Assembly (NCBI GenBank): GCA_016887505.1
Contig: CP069393.1
Location: 310,001 to 374,000 of the forward strand
Direction: 5' to 3'
DNA: 64,000 nt
Origin: Clostridia bacterium
Lineage (GTDB): Bacteria > Bacillota > TC1 > UBA5767
Shown here: positions 43,406 through 51,159 of the stretch, in pieces
Numbering within the stretch: the first letter of the stretch is position 1
How the letters are laid out: every line of letters starts with the position of its first letter
Notes under the pieces: generated by a model
Told to the model about the DNA's origin: nothing
Seen by the model: the letters and a program-made list of their open reading frames with translations, nothing else
Database searches by the model: none
Made by a program: the position numbers and the translations under genes

Positions 43406-44128
43406 ATGCCAAAGGAATTTAAAGCAGGGTGTGAGCGACCGAAAAGTAGTGTTGTGGCTACGGCGAACACCGAGGAACAAGTATTGCCATTGGAAGTCAA
43501 AAAGGAGGCACAGTCTATGATTAAGGTAGGTAAACCGGCTCCGGATTTTTCCGCTCCGGCGTTTTATCAAGGTAAATTTGTCAATGTAGAACTTTCGGAA
43601 TACAAAGGTAAATGGGTGTTGCTCTGCTTCTATCCTGGGGATTTTACTTTTGTCTGAGCAACTGAAGTATCAGCAGTTGCTGACAAGTATGATACTTTCA
43701 AATCTTTGGGTGTAGAGGTATTATCTGTTTCAGTGGATTCTCATTTTGTCCATAAAATGTGGAATGACCAAGAATTATCGAAGATGATAAACAAAGATAT
43801 TCCATTCCCGATGCTTTCTGACCAAAATGGAGCGATTGGCTCTTTGTATGGTATCTATGATGAAGACGCGGGCGTGGAAACTCGAGGAAGATTCCTCATT
43901 GACCCCGATGGCAATGTACAAGCATTTGAAGTTCTCACACCTCCAGTAGGACGAAATGTGGCTGAGGCCATTCGTCAAATTAAGGCATTTCAGTTGGTTC
44001 GTGCATCCAAAGGAACAGAAGCAACTCCTTCAGGCTGGACACCAGGCAAGAAGGTACTTAAGCCAAATATTGATTTAGTTGGTAATGTATGGAAAGCATG
44101 GGATGTCAAAGAAGCATTTGAGGACTAG
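43406..44128 (+). CDS. Selenocysteine-containing peroxiredoxin (in-frame UGA at 43655)
   Basis: The frame opens at ATG 43406 (GGAGGTGA five bases upstream) and runs to 44128 through one TGA at 43655-43657. Reading that TGA as selenocysteine gives 240 residues with Sec84 exactly where peroxiredoxins have the peroxidatic cysteine: [21 protein letters not shown]. Thr and Pro of the active site are in place. Downstream, [11 protein letters not shown] and [12 protein letters not shown] match AhpC/Prx1-type proteins, but the resolving Cys (VCPANW in relatives) is replaced (ATPSGW). No Cys remains after Sec84; C9 and C74 lie before it. A 35-residue N-terminal extension is unusual. Selenoprotein peroxiredoxins are known in Peptoclostridium acidaminophilum. 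It would reduce peroxides. Confidence 0.93.
43655..43680 (+). promoter_or_regulatory. Bacterial SECIS-like stem-loop at the UGA codon
   Basis: Immediately after the UGA, GCAACTG (43658-43664) pairs perfectly with CAGTTGC (43674-43680) around a nine-base loop (AAGTATCAG). A hairpin directly 3' of the UGA with its apex within about 12 bases fits bacterial SECIS elements, which bind SelB. Confidence 0.8.
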
Positions 44129-44172
44129 AAGAATAACTAAGGTAGGATAATTCTCTTTGGAAAGGAAGACAT

Positions 44173-44364
44173 ATGAAAGCATTTGTTGACCAAGAACTAT
44201 GTATAAGTTGTGGGCTTTGCACGGATGAGCAGCCAGAAGTTTTCTTTACAAATGATGATGATAAGGCTGAGGCCATTAAAGATGAACTCAATGAGAAACA
44301 AATCGAGATGGCGAAACAAGCAGTTGAAAATTGTCCAGTAGAGGCTATTAAAGTAGAATGCTAG
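44173..44364 (+). CDS. Small [4Fe-4S] ferredoxin
   Basis: A 63-residue electron carrier. The cluster ligands are C10, C13, C16 and C54 (CISCGLC and ENCPVEAI); the second cluster of classical clostridial ferredoxins is lost. GGAAAGGAAGACAT precedes the ATG. It follows the peroxiredoxin gene by about 45 bases and could supply it with electrons, but this is only positional. Confidence 0.92.
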   Translation: MKAFVDQELCISCGLCTDEQPEVFFTNDDDKAEAIKDELNEKQIEMAKQAVENCPVEAIKVEC

Positions 44365-44404
44365 ATTAAACCATGATTGTATGTGCTAAGCGGGAGGTGT
44401 TTTA

Positions 44405-44818
44405 ATGGAATGTAGAGTTTCTCTACTTGCACTTGTTATTGGCACCCTGCTCAATATGGGATTGGGTGCACTATGGTATTCGCCAGTACTCTTTGCAAAA
44501 GTCTGGATGAAAGAAGCTCACGTTACACCAGAAGACTTAGCAACATCTCAGGGAAAAATGGGAATGATGTATGGCTTGACTGGAGTATCTGCTCTACTTA
44601 CATCCTATGTAATCGGTGTCTTCATTCTCAATCTCAAGATTATGAACATTGCTGGTGCGTTGGGCTTTGCAATACTGCTTTGGTTGGGCACGAATATTCC
44701 AGCAATTGTAAAAAACTGGAGCTTTGAAGGAAGAACCATTAAATTAGGCATAATTAACCATGGATATGATTTGGTTGTTTATGTATTGGTTTCAATGGTT
44801 TATGTCATAATCGGTTAA
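44405..44818 (+). CDS. DUF1761 membrane protein
   Basis: A 137-residue protein with four hydrophobic helices and the DUF1761 landmarks NMGLGALWYSPVLFAKVWMK and a conserved basic/aromatic C-terminal half (INHGYDLVVYVL). GGGAGGTG precedes the ATG. Function unknown. Confidence 0.85.
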   Translation: MECRVSLLALVIGTLLNMGLGALWYSPVLFAKVWMKEAHVTPEDLATSQGKMGMMYGLTGVSALLTSYVIGVFILNLKIMNIAGALGFAILLWLGTNIPAIVKNWSFEGRTIKLGIINHGYDLVVYVLVSMVYVIIG

Positions 44819-44859
44819 ATGTAAGTGTTGAAGTAAGATAGAACAATTGAATAATACCA

Positions 44860-44896
44860 AGAGAGCTCCCTCTACGATTGAGGGAGCTCTCTTTGC
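44860..44896 (+). terminator. Hairpin after the DUF1761 gene
   Basis: AGAGAGCTCCCTC pairs perfectly with GAGGGAGCTCTCT around a seven-base loop. The T tract that follows is short (TTTG), so termination may be partial. Confidence 0.7.
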
Positions 44897-44923
44897 CAAC
44901 TGTCTCTCAAATTAAGAGACTCA

Positions 44924-44952
44924 ATGACAGAGTCAATATAATTCAGTATAAT
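44924..44952 (+). promoter_or_regulatory. Promoter of hflX
   Basis: ATGACA (44924-44929) and TATAAT (44947-44952) with a 17-base spacer. Transcription would begin near 44959, which rules out the start codons further upstream. Confidence 0.65.
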
Positions 44953-45015
44953 AAAAATATGATGGGGTGCTTTGAAAAGGTCTCATGCAGATTGCTAAAA
45001 GATGGGAGTTATACG

Positions 45016-46833
45016 ATGCAACAAGAAGTTATTGGTGCTTTGGATACAGTTCGAAAAGTAGATATAGAGCAAATGAATAACTGGATTGGTCTAAAGATGG
45101 ATCCACACTTGCTAATTGGAAAAGAATTGGCACTAGAGATGGTAGCTATGAGTTATCGATTGCAAAAGGAAATCGCTATATATATAAATCGAAGAGGTAT
45201 GGTTTTGACCGTTGTGATGGGTAACAAAAGAGATGCCATTGTACCGCCGGACTTAGAAAGTTCTGCGGGCGATTTACGTTGCATCCATACTCATCCAAAT
45301 GCTAGTAGCCAACTAAGTGAATTGGATTTGTCAGTTTTAGAAAAATTTGATTTAGGGCTAATTTCTGCGATAGGGTTGAATGATAAAGGGGAAATTACTG
45401 GTATATCCATCGCTTACCAGAGCGAAGATGGCTTACAGTATAAAAGCTACCAAAGTTTTGAATCAGTGAGTGATGAAGATGTGCTTCCTATGTTGGAAGC
45501 CAATCACCGTCTTCAAAGAATGCAAAATGGTGTTTCAAAGGAGATTGTGGTCAAAGAAAGAGCATTACTCATCGGCGTGATGACAGCAGGTGATTTGCGC
45601 GAAAACCCCAGCCTTGAAGAACTAAAAGAATTGTCGCGGACAGCAGGACTTGAAGTCTTAGCGGAAATTTATCAAAAAAGAGAAAGCAGTGCTGCAGGCA
45701 GTTACCTAGGACGTGGGAAATTAGATGAGGTCAGACAGGAGATACAAAAACATAATATTAATGTTGTTGTTGCAGATGATGAGCTGACTCCCAGGCAACA
45801 AAAGCATTTGGAAGAATCTTTGGGTATTAAGGTTATCGACCGAGCTATACTAATCTTGGATATTTTTGCAAGTAGAGCTAAGAGTAAGGAAGGTAAATTG
45901 CAGGTTGAATTGGCTCAGTTAAAGAGTCTTTTGCCCAAACTTTCAGGACAGGGCACTTCTTTATCCAGGCTAGGTGGAGGTATTGGTACTAGGGGTCCTG
46001 GAGAGACAAAACTAGAGGTAGATAAGCGACTTATCCGTAAAAGAATAAATATTCTTGAAAAACAATTGGACCTTGTTCTCAAAGCGAGGGAACATCGTTC
46101 AACAGGGAAAAAGGAGTTTTATCAAGTAGCATTAGTAGGCTATACAAATGCCGGAAAGTCTACCTTGATGAACCTTATGGCAGATGAGACGCAAAAAGCT
46201 CAAGATTTACTTTTTGCTACCCTCGATCCTGTAACTCGTAAAGTCTGCACTAAAAAGCATGGCTGTTTTCTTTTATCAGATACAGTCGGCTTTATTCATA
46301 AGCTACCACATGATTTAATAGCCGCTTTTCGAGCAACCTTAGATGAGGTCCAAAGTGCGGATTTGCTTCTTCATGTAGTAGACGGATCCAATGCGGAATG
46401 TATGCATCAGATTCGTTCAGTATTATCCGTTCTGAATGAATTGGAGGTGGAAGAAAAACCTCAAATTGTAGTTTTGAATAAGATTGACGCCATAACGAAG
46501 CAGGAAGTAGAGGCGCTAAAGCTACTCATACCGAAAGCAATACCGATTTCTTGTCGTAATCGAACGAATATTGACGTGCTTATGGCTGCTATTGAAGAAC
46601 ACTTGGATACAGGTAGAGTAGATGCGGTTGTTACCTTACCCTATGATATGGGAGAACGTCTACCAGAAATATTTGATTTGGCTCAAGATGCAAAGGTCGA
46701 ATATGTGGAAAATGGATACTGTATTACAGGCAGATTTTTGGCAGACCGGATTGAACGCTTACGTAGCCAGGGGATAAGAATCAAAAGGAGAGAAAGAGCA
46801 GATGAGCATACGCCTGCAGATAAGAAAGAATGA
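45016..46833 (+). CDS. hflX: Long-form GTPase HflX with JAMM-like N-terminal motif
   Basis: The start at 45016 (GGGAG seven bases upstream, downstream of the promoter) gives 605 residues, versus about 425 for E. coli HflX. HflX is a ribosome-splitting GTPase used in stress. The HflX N-domain includes AGGxxxx-like GRGKLDEV; the G domain has G1 VGYTNAGKST, G3 DTVGFIHKLP and G4 NKID. The extra N-terminal ~190 residues contain H-T-H-P-x6-S-E-L-D (residues 91-104), which fits the JAMM/MPN metal motif H-x-H-x7-S-x2-D. Long-form HflX occurs in other Clostridia as far as I recall. The next gene overlaps its end by 32 bases. Confidence 0.92.
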   Translation: MQQEVIGALDTVRKVDIEQMNNWIGLKMDPHLLIGKELALEMVAMSYRLQKEIAIYINRRGMVLTVVMGNKRDAIVPPDLESSAGDLRCIHTHPNASSQLSELDLSVLEKFDLGLISAIGLNDKGEITGISIAYQSEDGLQYKSYQSFESVSDEDVLPMLEANHRLQRMQNGVSKEIVVKERALLIGVMTAGDLRENPSLEELKELSRTAGLEVLAEIYQKRESSAAGSYLGRGKLDEVRQEIQKHNINVVVADDELTPRQQKHLEESLGIKVIDRAILILDIFASRAKSKEGKLQVELAQLKSLLPKLSGQGTSLSRLGGGIGTRGPGETKLEVDKRLIRKRINILEKQLDLVLKAREHRSTGKKEFYQVALVGYTNAGKSTLMNLMADETQKAQDLLFATLDPVTRKVCTKKHGCFLLSDTVGFIHKLPHDLIAAFRATLDEVQSADLLLHVVDGSNAECMHQIRSVLSVLNELEVEEKPQIVVLNKIDAITKQEVEALKLLIPKAIPISCRNRTNIDVLMAAIEEHLDTGRVDAVVTLPYDMGERLPEIFDLAQDAKVEYVENGYCITGRFLADRIERLRSQGIRIKRRERADEHTPADKKE

Positions 46834-47986
46834 AGTGGAACGTTATAAAAAAGGGTATCCACTTCTTACGAAAGAGGCACTAGCGCGTGATAGTAGGAAC
46901 ATGGTTGAAGGAGAATTATTCGAACTATATGATGGAAATAAGTGGATGGCTCGAGGTTATATAGGTTACCAAAATAAGGGGCTAGGATGGATTCTTAGCT
47001 TGCAGGAAGAAGAAAAGATTGATAAAGAATTTTTCTTTCGCAAGCTTGGGGAAGCACTAGCAAAAAGAGAAGGACGTTTTGTTTCGGATGAAACCAATTG
47101 CTACCGTTTTTTCAACGGTGAAGGTGATGGGATTGGTGGAATGCAGATTGACTGTCTAGATGGTTATTATGTATTCCATTGGTATAGCAAGGGAATCTAT
47201 CAATATAGAGAGACTATCCTTGAGGCATTTTGTGAGCTCATGGACTACAGAGGAATCTATGAGAAACGTCGCTTTAAAGAAAAAGGAAAATATTTAGAAG
47301 GCAATGACTTCGTCAGAGGAGAACGTCATTCAGATGAGTTTTTTGTAAAGGAAAACAAAGTGCGGTACAGGGTCAATTTGGATGATGGTGCAATGTACGG
47401 TATTTTTTTGGATCAACGAGAGGTAAGAAGGGCTCTTATAGAGCGGTATGCGCGTGGTAGAGCGGTTTTAAACACCTTCTCCTATACAGGTGCCTTTTCA
47501 GTAGCAGCGAAGGCTGGAGGCGCCACAAAAACGGTCTCGGTAGACCTGGCGAATCGTAGTAGGTCCATGACGGAAGATAATTTTCGTTTGAATGCAATCG
47601 ATCTTTCGGAAGAAACAATTATTGTTGAAGATATTTACAACTATTTTCGTTATGCAAAAAAGAAACAGTTGCTTTTCGATATGATTATCCTAGACCCGCC
47701 GAGTTTTTCTAGGTCAAAAAAGAAAATATTTCAAGCTGAAAAAGACTATCAAGAACTAATTGAAATGGCCATTGCGGTGGCGGGTAAGGATGCAATTCTG
47801 ATTTTATCCACCAATTGTTCTACGCTTAAATTGGGTAAATTTCGTCAATTTGCAAGTCAGGCCTTTAAAAAAAGTGGTAGAAGATACCGGATTGTTGAAG
47901 AATTTCGGAACCCAGAAGATTTTTCACCAATGCCTGCTTATCCAGAGAGCAACTATTTGAAAGTAATGATTGTCGAGGTGAACTGA
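46802..47986 (+). CDS. rlmI: 23S rRNA cytosine-5 methyltransferase, RlmI-like
   Basis: A 394-residue class I SAM methyltransferase. A PUA-like RNA-binding domain (about 1-75) is followed by the EEHD-like region and a catalytic Rossmann domain, with SAM motif LNTFSYTGAFSVAAKAGG, the acidic VSVDLANRS loop and DMIILDPPSFSRSK as motif IV. Overlap with hflX suggests one ribosome-related operon. AAAGGAG is eleven bases before the ATG. Target specificity (C1962 in E. coli) is inferred from the family. Confidence 0.9.
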   Translation: MSIRLQIRKNEVERYKKGYPLLTKEALARDSRNMVEGELFELYDGNKWMARGYIGYQNKGLGWILSLQEEEKIDKEFFFRKLGEALAKREGRFVSDETNCYRFFNGEGDGIGGMQIDCLDGYYVFHWYSKGIYQYRETILEAFCELMDYRGIYEKRRFKEKGKYLEGNDFVRGERHSDEFFVKENKVRYRVNLDDGAMYGIFLDQREVRRALIERYARGRAVLNTFSYTGAFSVAAKAGGATKTVSVDLANRSRSMTEDNFRLNAIDLSEETIIVEDIYNYFRYAKKKQLLFDMIILDPPSFSRSKKKIFQAEKDYQELIEMAIAVAGKDAILILSTNCSTLKLGKFRQFASQAFKKSGRRYRIVEEFRNPEDFSPMPAYPESNYLKVMIVEVN

Positions 47987-47987
47987 C

Positions 47988-48506
47988 TTGGAAGATAAAC
48001 TAATAATGCTGGCAGAAATAGCAGAAAGACTTCATAGTGGAAACATAGAATTTGGGATTGGCTCATCAATGCTACTGTATCTAAATGGTTTAGTAGATGA
48101 AGCGAGAGATATTGATTTATTCATTAATGAAGAATCCACCGATAAAGTACGTGCACTTCTTAGGCATTTGGGTGAAATACGACTAAAACCAGGGAAAAAA
48201 CTCTATACGAGTAGATCTTTTTTCACACTTATTACTGAAAAGGTAGACGTCGATGTTATAGCAGCTTTTGGAGTTAGAGGGGATGGCTATATTGGCAGCA
48301 TTAGCATTACTAAGGAAAGCATAGAACGCGATCTTGTTATACATGGTCAGACGATACCCTTGATGTATTTAGAAGACTGGCTAGAATTATATAAACTTAT
48401 GGGACGTAAAGAGAAAGTGGATATTTTAAACAGGTATTTTAAAACACACTGCAAGTCTCCGCAGACAGGCTTTGAACAGCACTTCGTGGAGGAATCCGAT
48501 GCGTAG
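47988..48506 (+). CDS. Nucleotidyltransferase-fold hypothetical protein
   Basis: A 172-residue protein beginning with TTG, preceded at six bases by GAGGTGA. The stretch FGIGSSMLLYLNGLVDEARDIDLFI resembles the GS...D-x-D core of minimal nucleotidyltransferase-like proteins (antitoxin/DUF6036-like), and VDVDVIAAFG supplies a possible third acidic residue. No partner toxin gene is adjacent. The function is unassigned. Confidence 0.65.
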   Translation: MEDKLIMLAEIAERLHSGNIEFGIGSSMLLYLNGLVDEARDIDLFINEESTDKVRALLRHLGEIRLKPGKKLYTSRSFFTLITEKVDVDVIAAFGVRGDGYIGSISITKESIERDLVIHGQTIPLMYLEDWLELYKLMGRKEKVDILNRYFKTHCKSPQTGFEQHFVEESDA

Positions 48507-49155
48507 GCTACTAGGACGTATAGCCATCTTTCTTTTGCTGCTCTACTGTTTGCAAATTGGTGGTGAATGGTGGACTATGAATAGAAAGATGGAAAACTTT
48601 ATCGAGCAGGTTGAGGCCAACAGACCACTTGAAACGGACAATCGAACCGTACCGCTACTAGTTGAAGGGGAAAAACATTTGGGGGCACCTGGAGATATTC
48701 CGCTAACATTTGAAGCCTTGAATTTGCCGATCACAATCGCTGTGGGAGGACACTCGGGTGTAGTGGTAGATAATAGACGAGTGGTTGAATCTAGCGGACT
48801 GGAATCTTGGGATAAGAATATCACCAAATATTGGAGAAACAATTGGCGGGAACGATATGATGTAGTCTTAATGCTTCGGGTTAAGGGGTCTACAGAAGAA
48901 GAGGCTGCCGTGGCAGTAGAAAAGGCCGAGTCTCTGTTGGGAAAAAGATACGACTATTTGTTCAATCGCACAGAATACTGGATTTACTGTTCTGAGGTAC
49001 CATGGATTGCTTGGAAAGAGGCGGGGTATAATTTGAACTATGACGGATTACAAGTTACTCCGAATGATTTATTAGTCAGCCCAAAGACAGAGATTGTCTA
49101 TTTAAAGGTGACCGATAAAGAAGGTGTGGCCAAAGAGTATTATCTTTCTGAATAG
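48499..49155 (+). CDS. YiiX/YebB-like permuted NlpC/P60 cysteine hydrolase
   Basis: The start at 48499 follows GTGGAGGAATCC and overlaps the preceding gene by eight bases. The 218-residue product has an N-terminal membrane anchor (about 7-25). The candidate catalytic His is in AVGGHSGVVVD and the candidate Cys in WIYCSEVPWIAWKEAG, the order of permuted papain-like YiiX proteins. Members are thought to act on amide or thioester bonds in cell-wall or lipid substrates. The assignment is by motif only. Confidence 0.7.
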   Translation: MRRLLGRIAIFLLLLYCLQIGGEWWTMNRKMENFIEQVEANRPLETDNRTVPLLVEGEKHLGAPGDIPLTFEALNLPITIAVGGHSGVVVDNRRVVESSGLESWDKNITKYWRNNWRERYDVVLMLRVKGSTEEEAAVAVEKAESLLGKRYDYLFNRTEYWIYCSEVPWIAWKEAGYNLNYDGLQVTPNDLLVSPKTEIVYLKVTDKEGVAKEYYLSE

Positions 49156-49220
49156 GGAACAAGTTGGATTGGGATGCGTCTAGAGTATTGAAACAAATTA
49201 ATAAAGGAAAGGTGATAATG

Positions 49221-49949
49221 ATGAAAAAAAAGATTACGATTATGGCAATGGTACTCCTGTTGTTTACTCTAGTTTTGGGAGGTTGCTCACAGCAGGCGAT
49301 GCTAGAAGCACAAAACCCAGCTACAATTTCAGTAAGTGCTAATTCATTCATGGATGTGCTACCCGACCAAGCAGAGATATATGTATCGATTGCTTCACGA
49401 GGCGAGACCGAGCAAGTCCAAAAAGACAATGCAGCTCTTAGCGATAAGGTGATAGAAGCCATTGTAGACGCCGGTGTTGATAAGACAGATATTGAGACGG
49501 TTAGTATTGATTTTCGCCCTAACTATGTCTACAACAAGGAGACATACAAAAGTGAGATTGATGGCTATGAGGCAATTCATCGCTTAAAAATCACGATTAT
49601 GGATTTGGAACTTGTGGGACAAGTAATAGATGATGCGGTTGTTGCTGGCGCTGAAATGATAGACAATGTTAGCTTCACGATATCGGACGACAAAAAAGAA
49701 GAATATAAGAATGCCTTAATAGAAGAAGCAGTAGCTAGTACTAGAACGAAGGCTGATGCGGCGGCTGCAGCTAGCGGTGAAAGTATCGATGGCATACAGA
49801 CGTTAAACGTAAGTGATGATAATGGAACGCCTTATTACAGAGCTGATTATATGATGGAAGCTGATGTAGCATCAGATGAATCGTATGAGATTCTTCCTGG
49901 TGAGGTCAGAGTAAATGTTTCTGTCCAAGCGTCCTATCGGTTGAAATAA
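49221..49949 (+). CDS. SIMPL-domain (DUF541) lipoprotein
   Basis: A 242-residue exported protein. The start at 49221 has AAAGGTGA five bases upstream. It has a signal peptide with lipobox LVLGGC, then the DUF541/SIMPL pattern: ISVSANSFMDVLPDQAEIYVSI near the start and EILPGEVRVNVSVQASY at the end. The oligomeric envelope function of SIMPL proteins is poorly understood, with links to oxidative stress in some species. Confidence 0.88.
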   Translation: MKKKITIMAMVLLLFTLVLGGCSQQAMLEAQNPATISVSANSFMDVLPDQAEIYVSIASRGETEQVQKDNAALSDKVIEAIVDAGVDKTDIETVSIDFRPNYVYNKETYKSEIDGYEAIHRLKITIMDLELVGQVIDDAVVAGAEMIDNVSFTISDDKKEEYKNALIEEAVASTRTKADAAAAASGESIDGIQTLNVSDDNGTPYYRADYMMEADVASDESYEILPGEVRVNVSVQASYRLK

Positions 49950-49958
49950 GGTGTCAGA

Positions 49959-49987
49959 AGCCGCGTGTATAACGCGGCTTTCTTTTT
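49959..49987 (+). terminator. Terminator after the SIMPL gene
   Basis: AGCCGCGT pairs with ACGCGGCT around a five-base loop, then TTCTTTTTG. Confidence 0.9.
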
Positions 49988-50051
49988 GCCTTTTGTCGCC
50001 TTTAATTCCCGCCTAGAAGGATGTATAATGTTTTATGGCATGGAGGGGATT

Positions 50052-50588
50052 ATGGATAAGTTAAGAAATCTATATTATAAAAGAAGAAGTTGCAGGAGTT
50101 TTAAAGAGGACAAGGTATCTGATGAAAAAATTCAGTTAATCCTTGAGGCAGCCTTGTTGGCACCGGCAGGAAGAAACAGAAAGCCATGTCACTTTTTGGT
50201 TGTGGATGATAAAGAGACTTTGCTTAAACTATCGGTTGCAAAACTTCATGGCTCACAGTTGGTTGAAGGAGCATCTCATGCTATTGTAGTCATGGGAGAT
50301 AAGACCATAACAGATACTTGGGTTGAAGATGCCTCTATAGCAACGACCTTTATTCAACTGATGGCTGAAGAAATAGGATTGGGCTCTTGTTGGATACAAA
50401 TTCGTAACCGTTATTATGATAAAGAGGAGACAATTCTTTCCAATGATTATCTAAAGAAACTATTAGATATTTCTGATAATTTTGAAGTTTTATCCATGGT
50501 AGCTTTGGGCTATAAGAAAGAAGAAACAATTGGGCGTTCTAAAGACACATTAGATTGGACGCAGATTACTCATTGGAGTTCTTTATAA
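50052..50588 (+). CDS. Nitroreductase-family flavoprotein
   Basis: A 178-residue FMN-dependent reductase. RRSCRSFKEDKVSDEKI at the N-terminus and LAPAGRNRKPCHFLVV are typical FMN-phosphate and dimer motifs, and GLGSCWIQIRNR the later flavin loop. Earlier in-frame ATGs lie in the upstream terminator. GGAGG is five bases before 50052. No typical substrate-specifying region is evident. Confidence 0.85.
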   Translation: MDKLRNLYYKRRSCRSFKEDKVSDEKIQLILEAALLAPAGRNRKPCHFLVVDDKETLLKLSVAKLHGSQLVEGASHAIVVMGDKTITDTWVEDASIATTFIQLMAEEIGLGSCWIQIRNRYYDKEETILSNDYLKKLLDISDNFEVLSMVALGYKKEETIGRSKDTLDWTQITHWSSL

Positions 50589-50598
50589 GGAGGATATC

Positions 50599-51126
50599 AT
50601 GAACTATAGCGCGGATAGACTGGTAGGAGAACATATATCAGCTGTAGCTGCTAAAATGTGTACAGCTGCCCGTACTGCACCAAAAGCAAAAGGGTTTGAC
50701 GGGATTGAGACATTTTTTTTGACAGGAGAAGATCGTTTTGCGTTAGCTGACGAGATTGAAAAAATTGGCACAGAAAATGATAAGGACTTCTTTCTAAGAG
50801 ATGCTGAATGCATACGCAATTCAGGTGGTGTTGTACTTATTGGTGCCAAAACTGGTGCTCGTGGAATTGTACCTTGTGGCTTGTGCAGTTTCGACAATTG
50901 CCAAGGTATGCTTGAGGCACAAGGGCGTTGTGCATTGGCCATAACGGATTTGGGCATTGCAGTAGGTTCAGCAATATCGGTGGCTTCAGACGAGCGTATG
51001 GATAACCGCGTTTTTTATACTGCAGGAATAGCTGCCTTGCGGTTAGGGCTTTTTAGTGAAAAGATTACGATTGCCTATGGAATTCCTTTGTCTGTTTCCA
51101 GTAAGAATATATTTTTTGACAGATAA
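50599..51126 (+). CDS. DUF2148 ferredoxin-domain protein
   Basis: A 175-residue protein whose central region VPCGLCSFDNCQGM has three closely spaced cysteines of a predicted iron-sulfur or metal site, followed by the DLGIAVGSAISVASD stretch of DUF2148. A further Cys lies in KMCTAARTAPKAKG. AAGGAGGATATC precedes the ATG. It is cotranscribed with the nitroreductase (11 bases apart), suggesting a shared redox role; the function is unknown. Confidence 0.85.
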   Translation: MNYSADRLVGEHISAVAAKMCTAARTAPKAKGFDGIETFFLTGEDRFALADEIEKIGTENDKDFFLRDAECIRNSGGVVLIGAKTGARGIVPCGLCSFDNCQGMLEAQGRCALAITDLGIAVGSAISVASDERMDNRVFYTAGIAALRLGLFSEKITIAYGIPLSVSSKNIFFDR

Positions 51127-51159
51127 GGCACAGGCCTTGTTATTTTAAGGAGTAGTTGA

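Noticed and set aside
43364-44128. Peroxiredoxin split into two genes by a stop codon (pseudogene or frameshift)
   Set aside because: The frame is unchanged across the TGA, the TGA is at the exact redox-active position and a stem-loop follows it, so selenocysteine insertion is the better reading.
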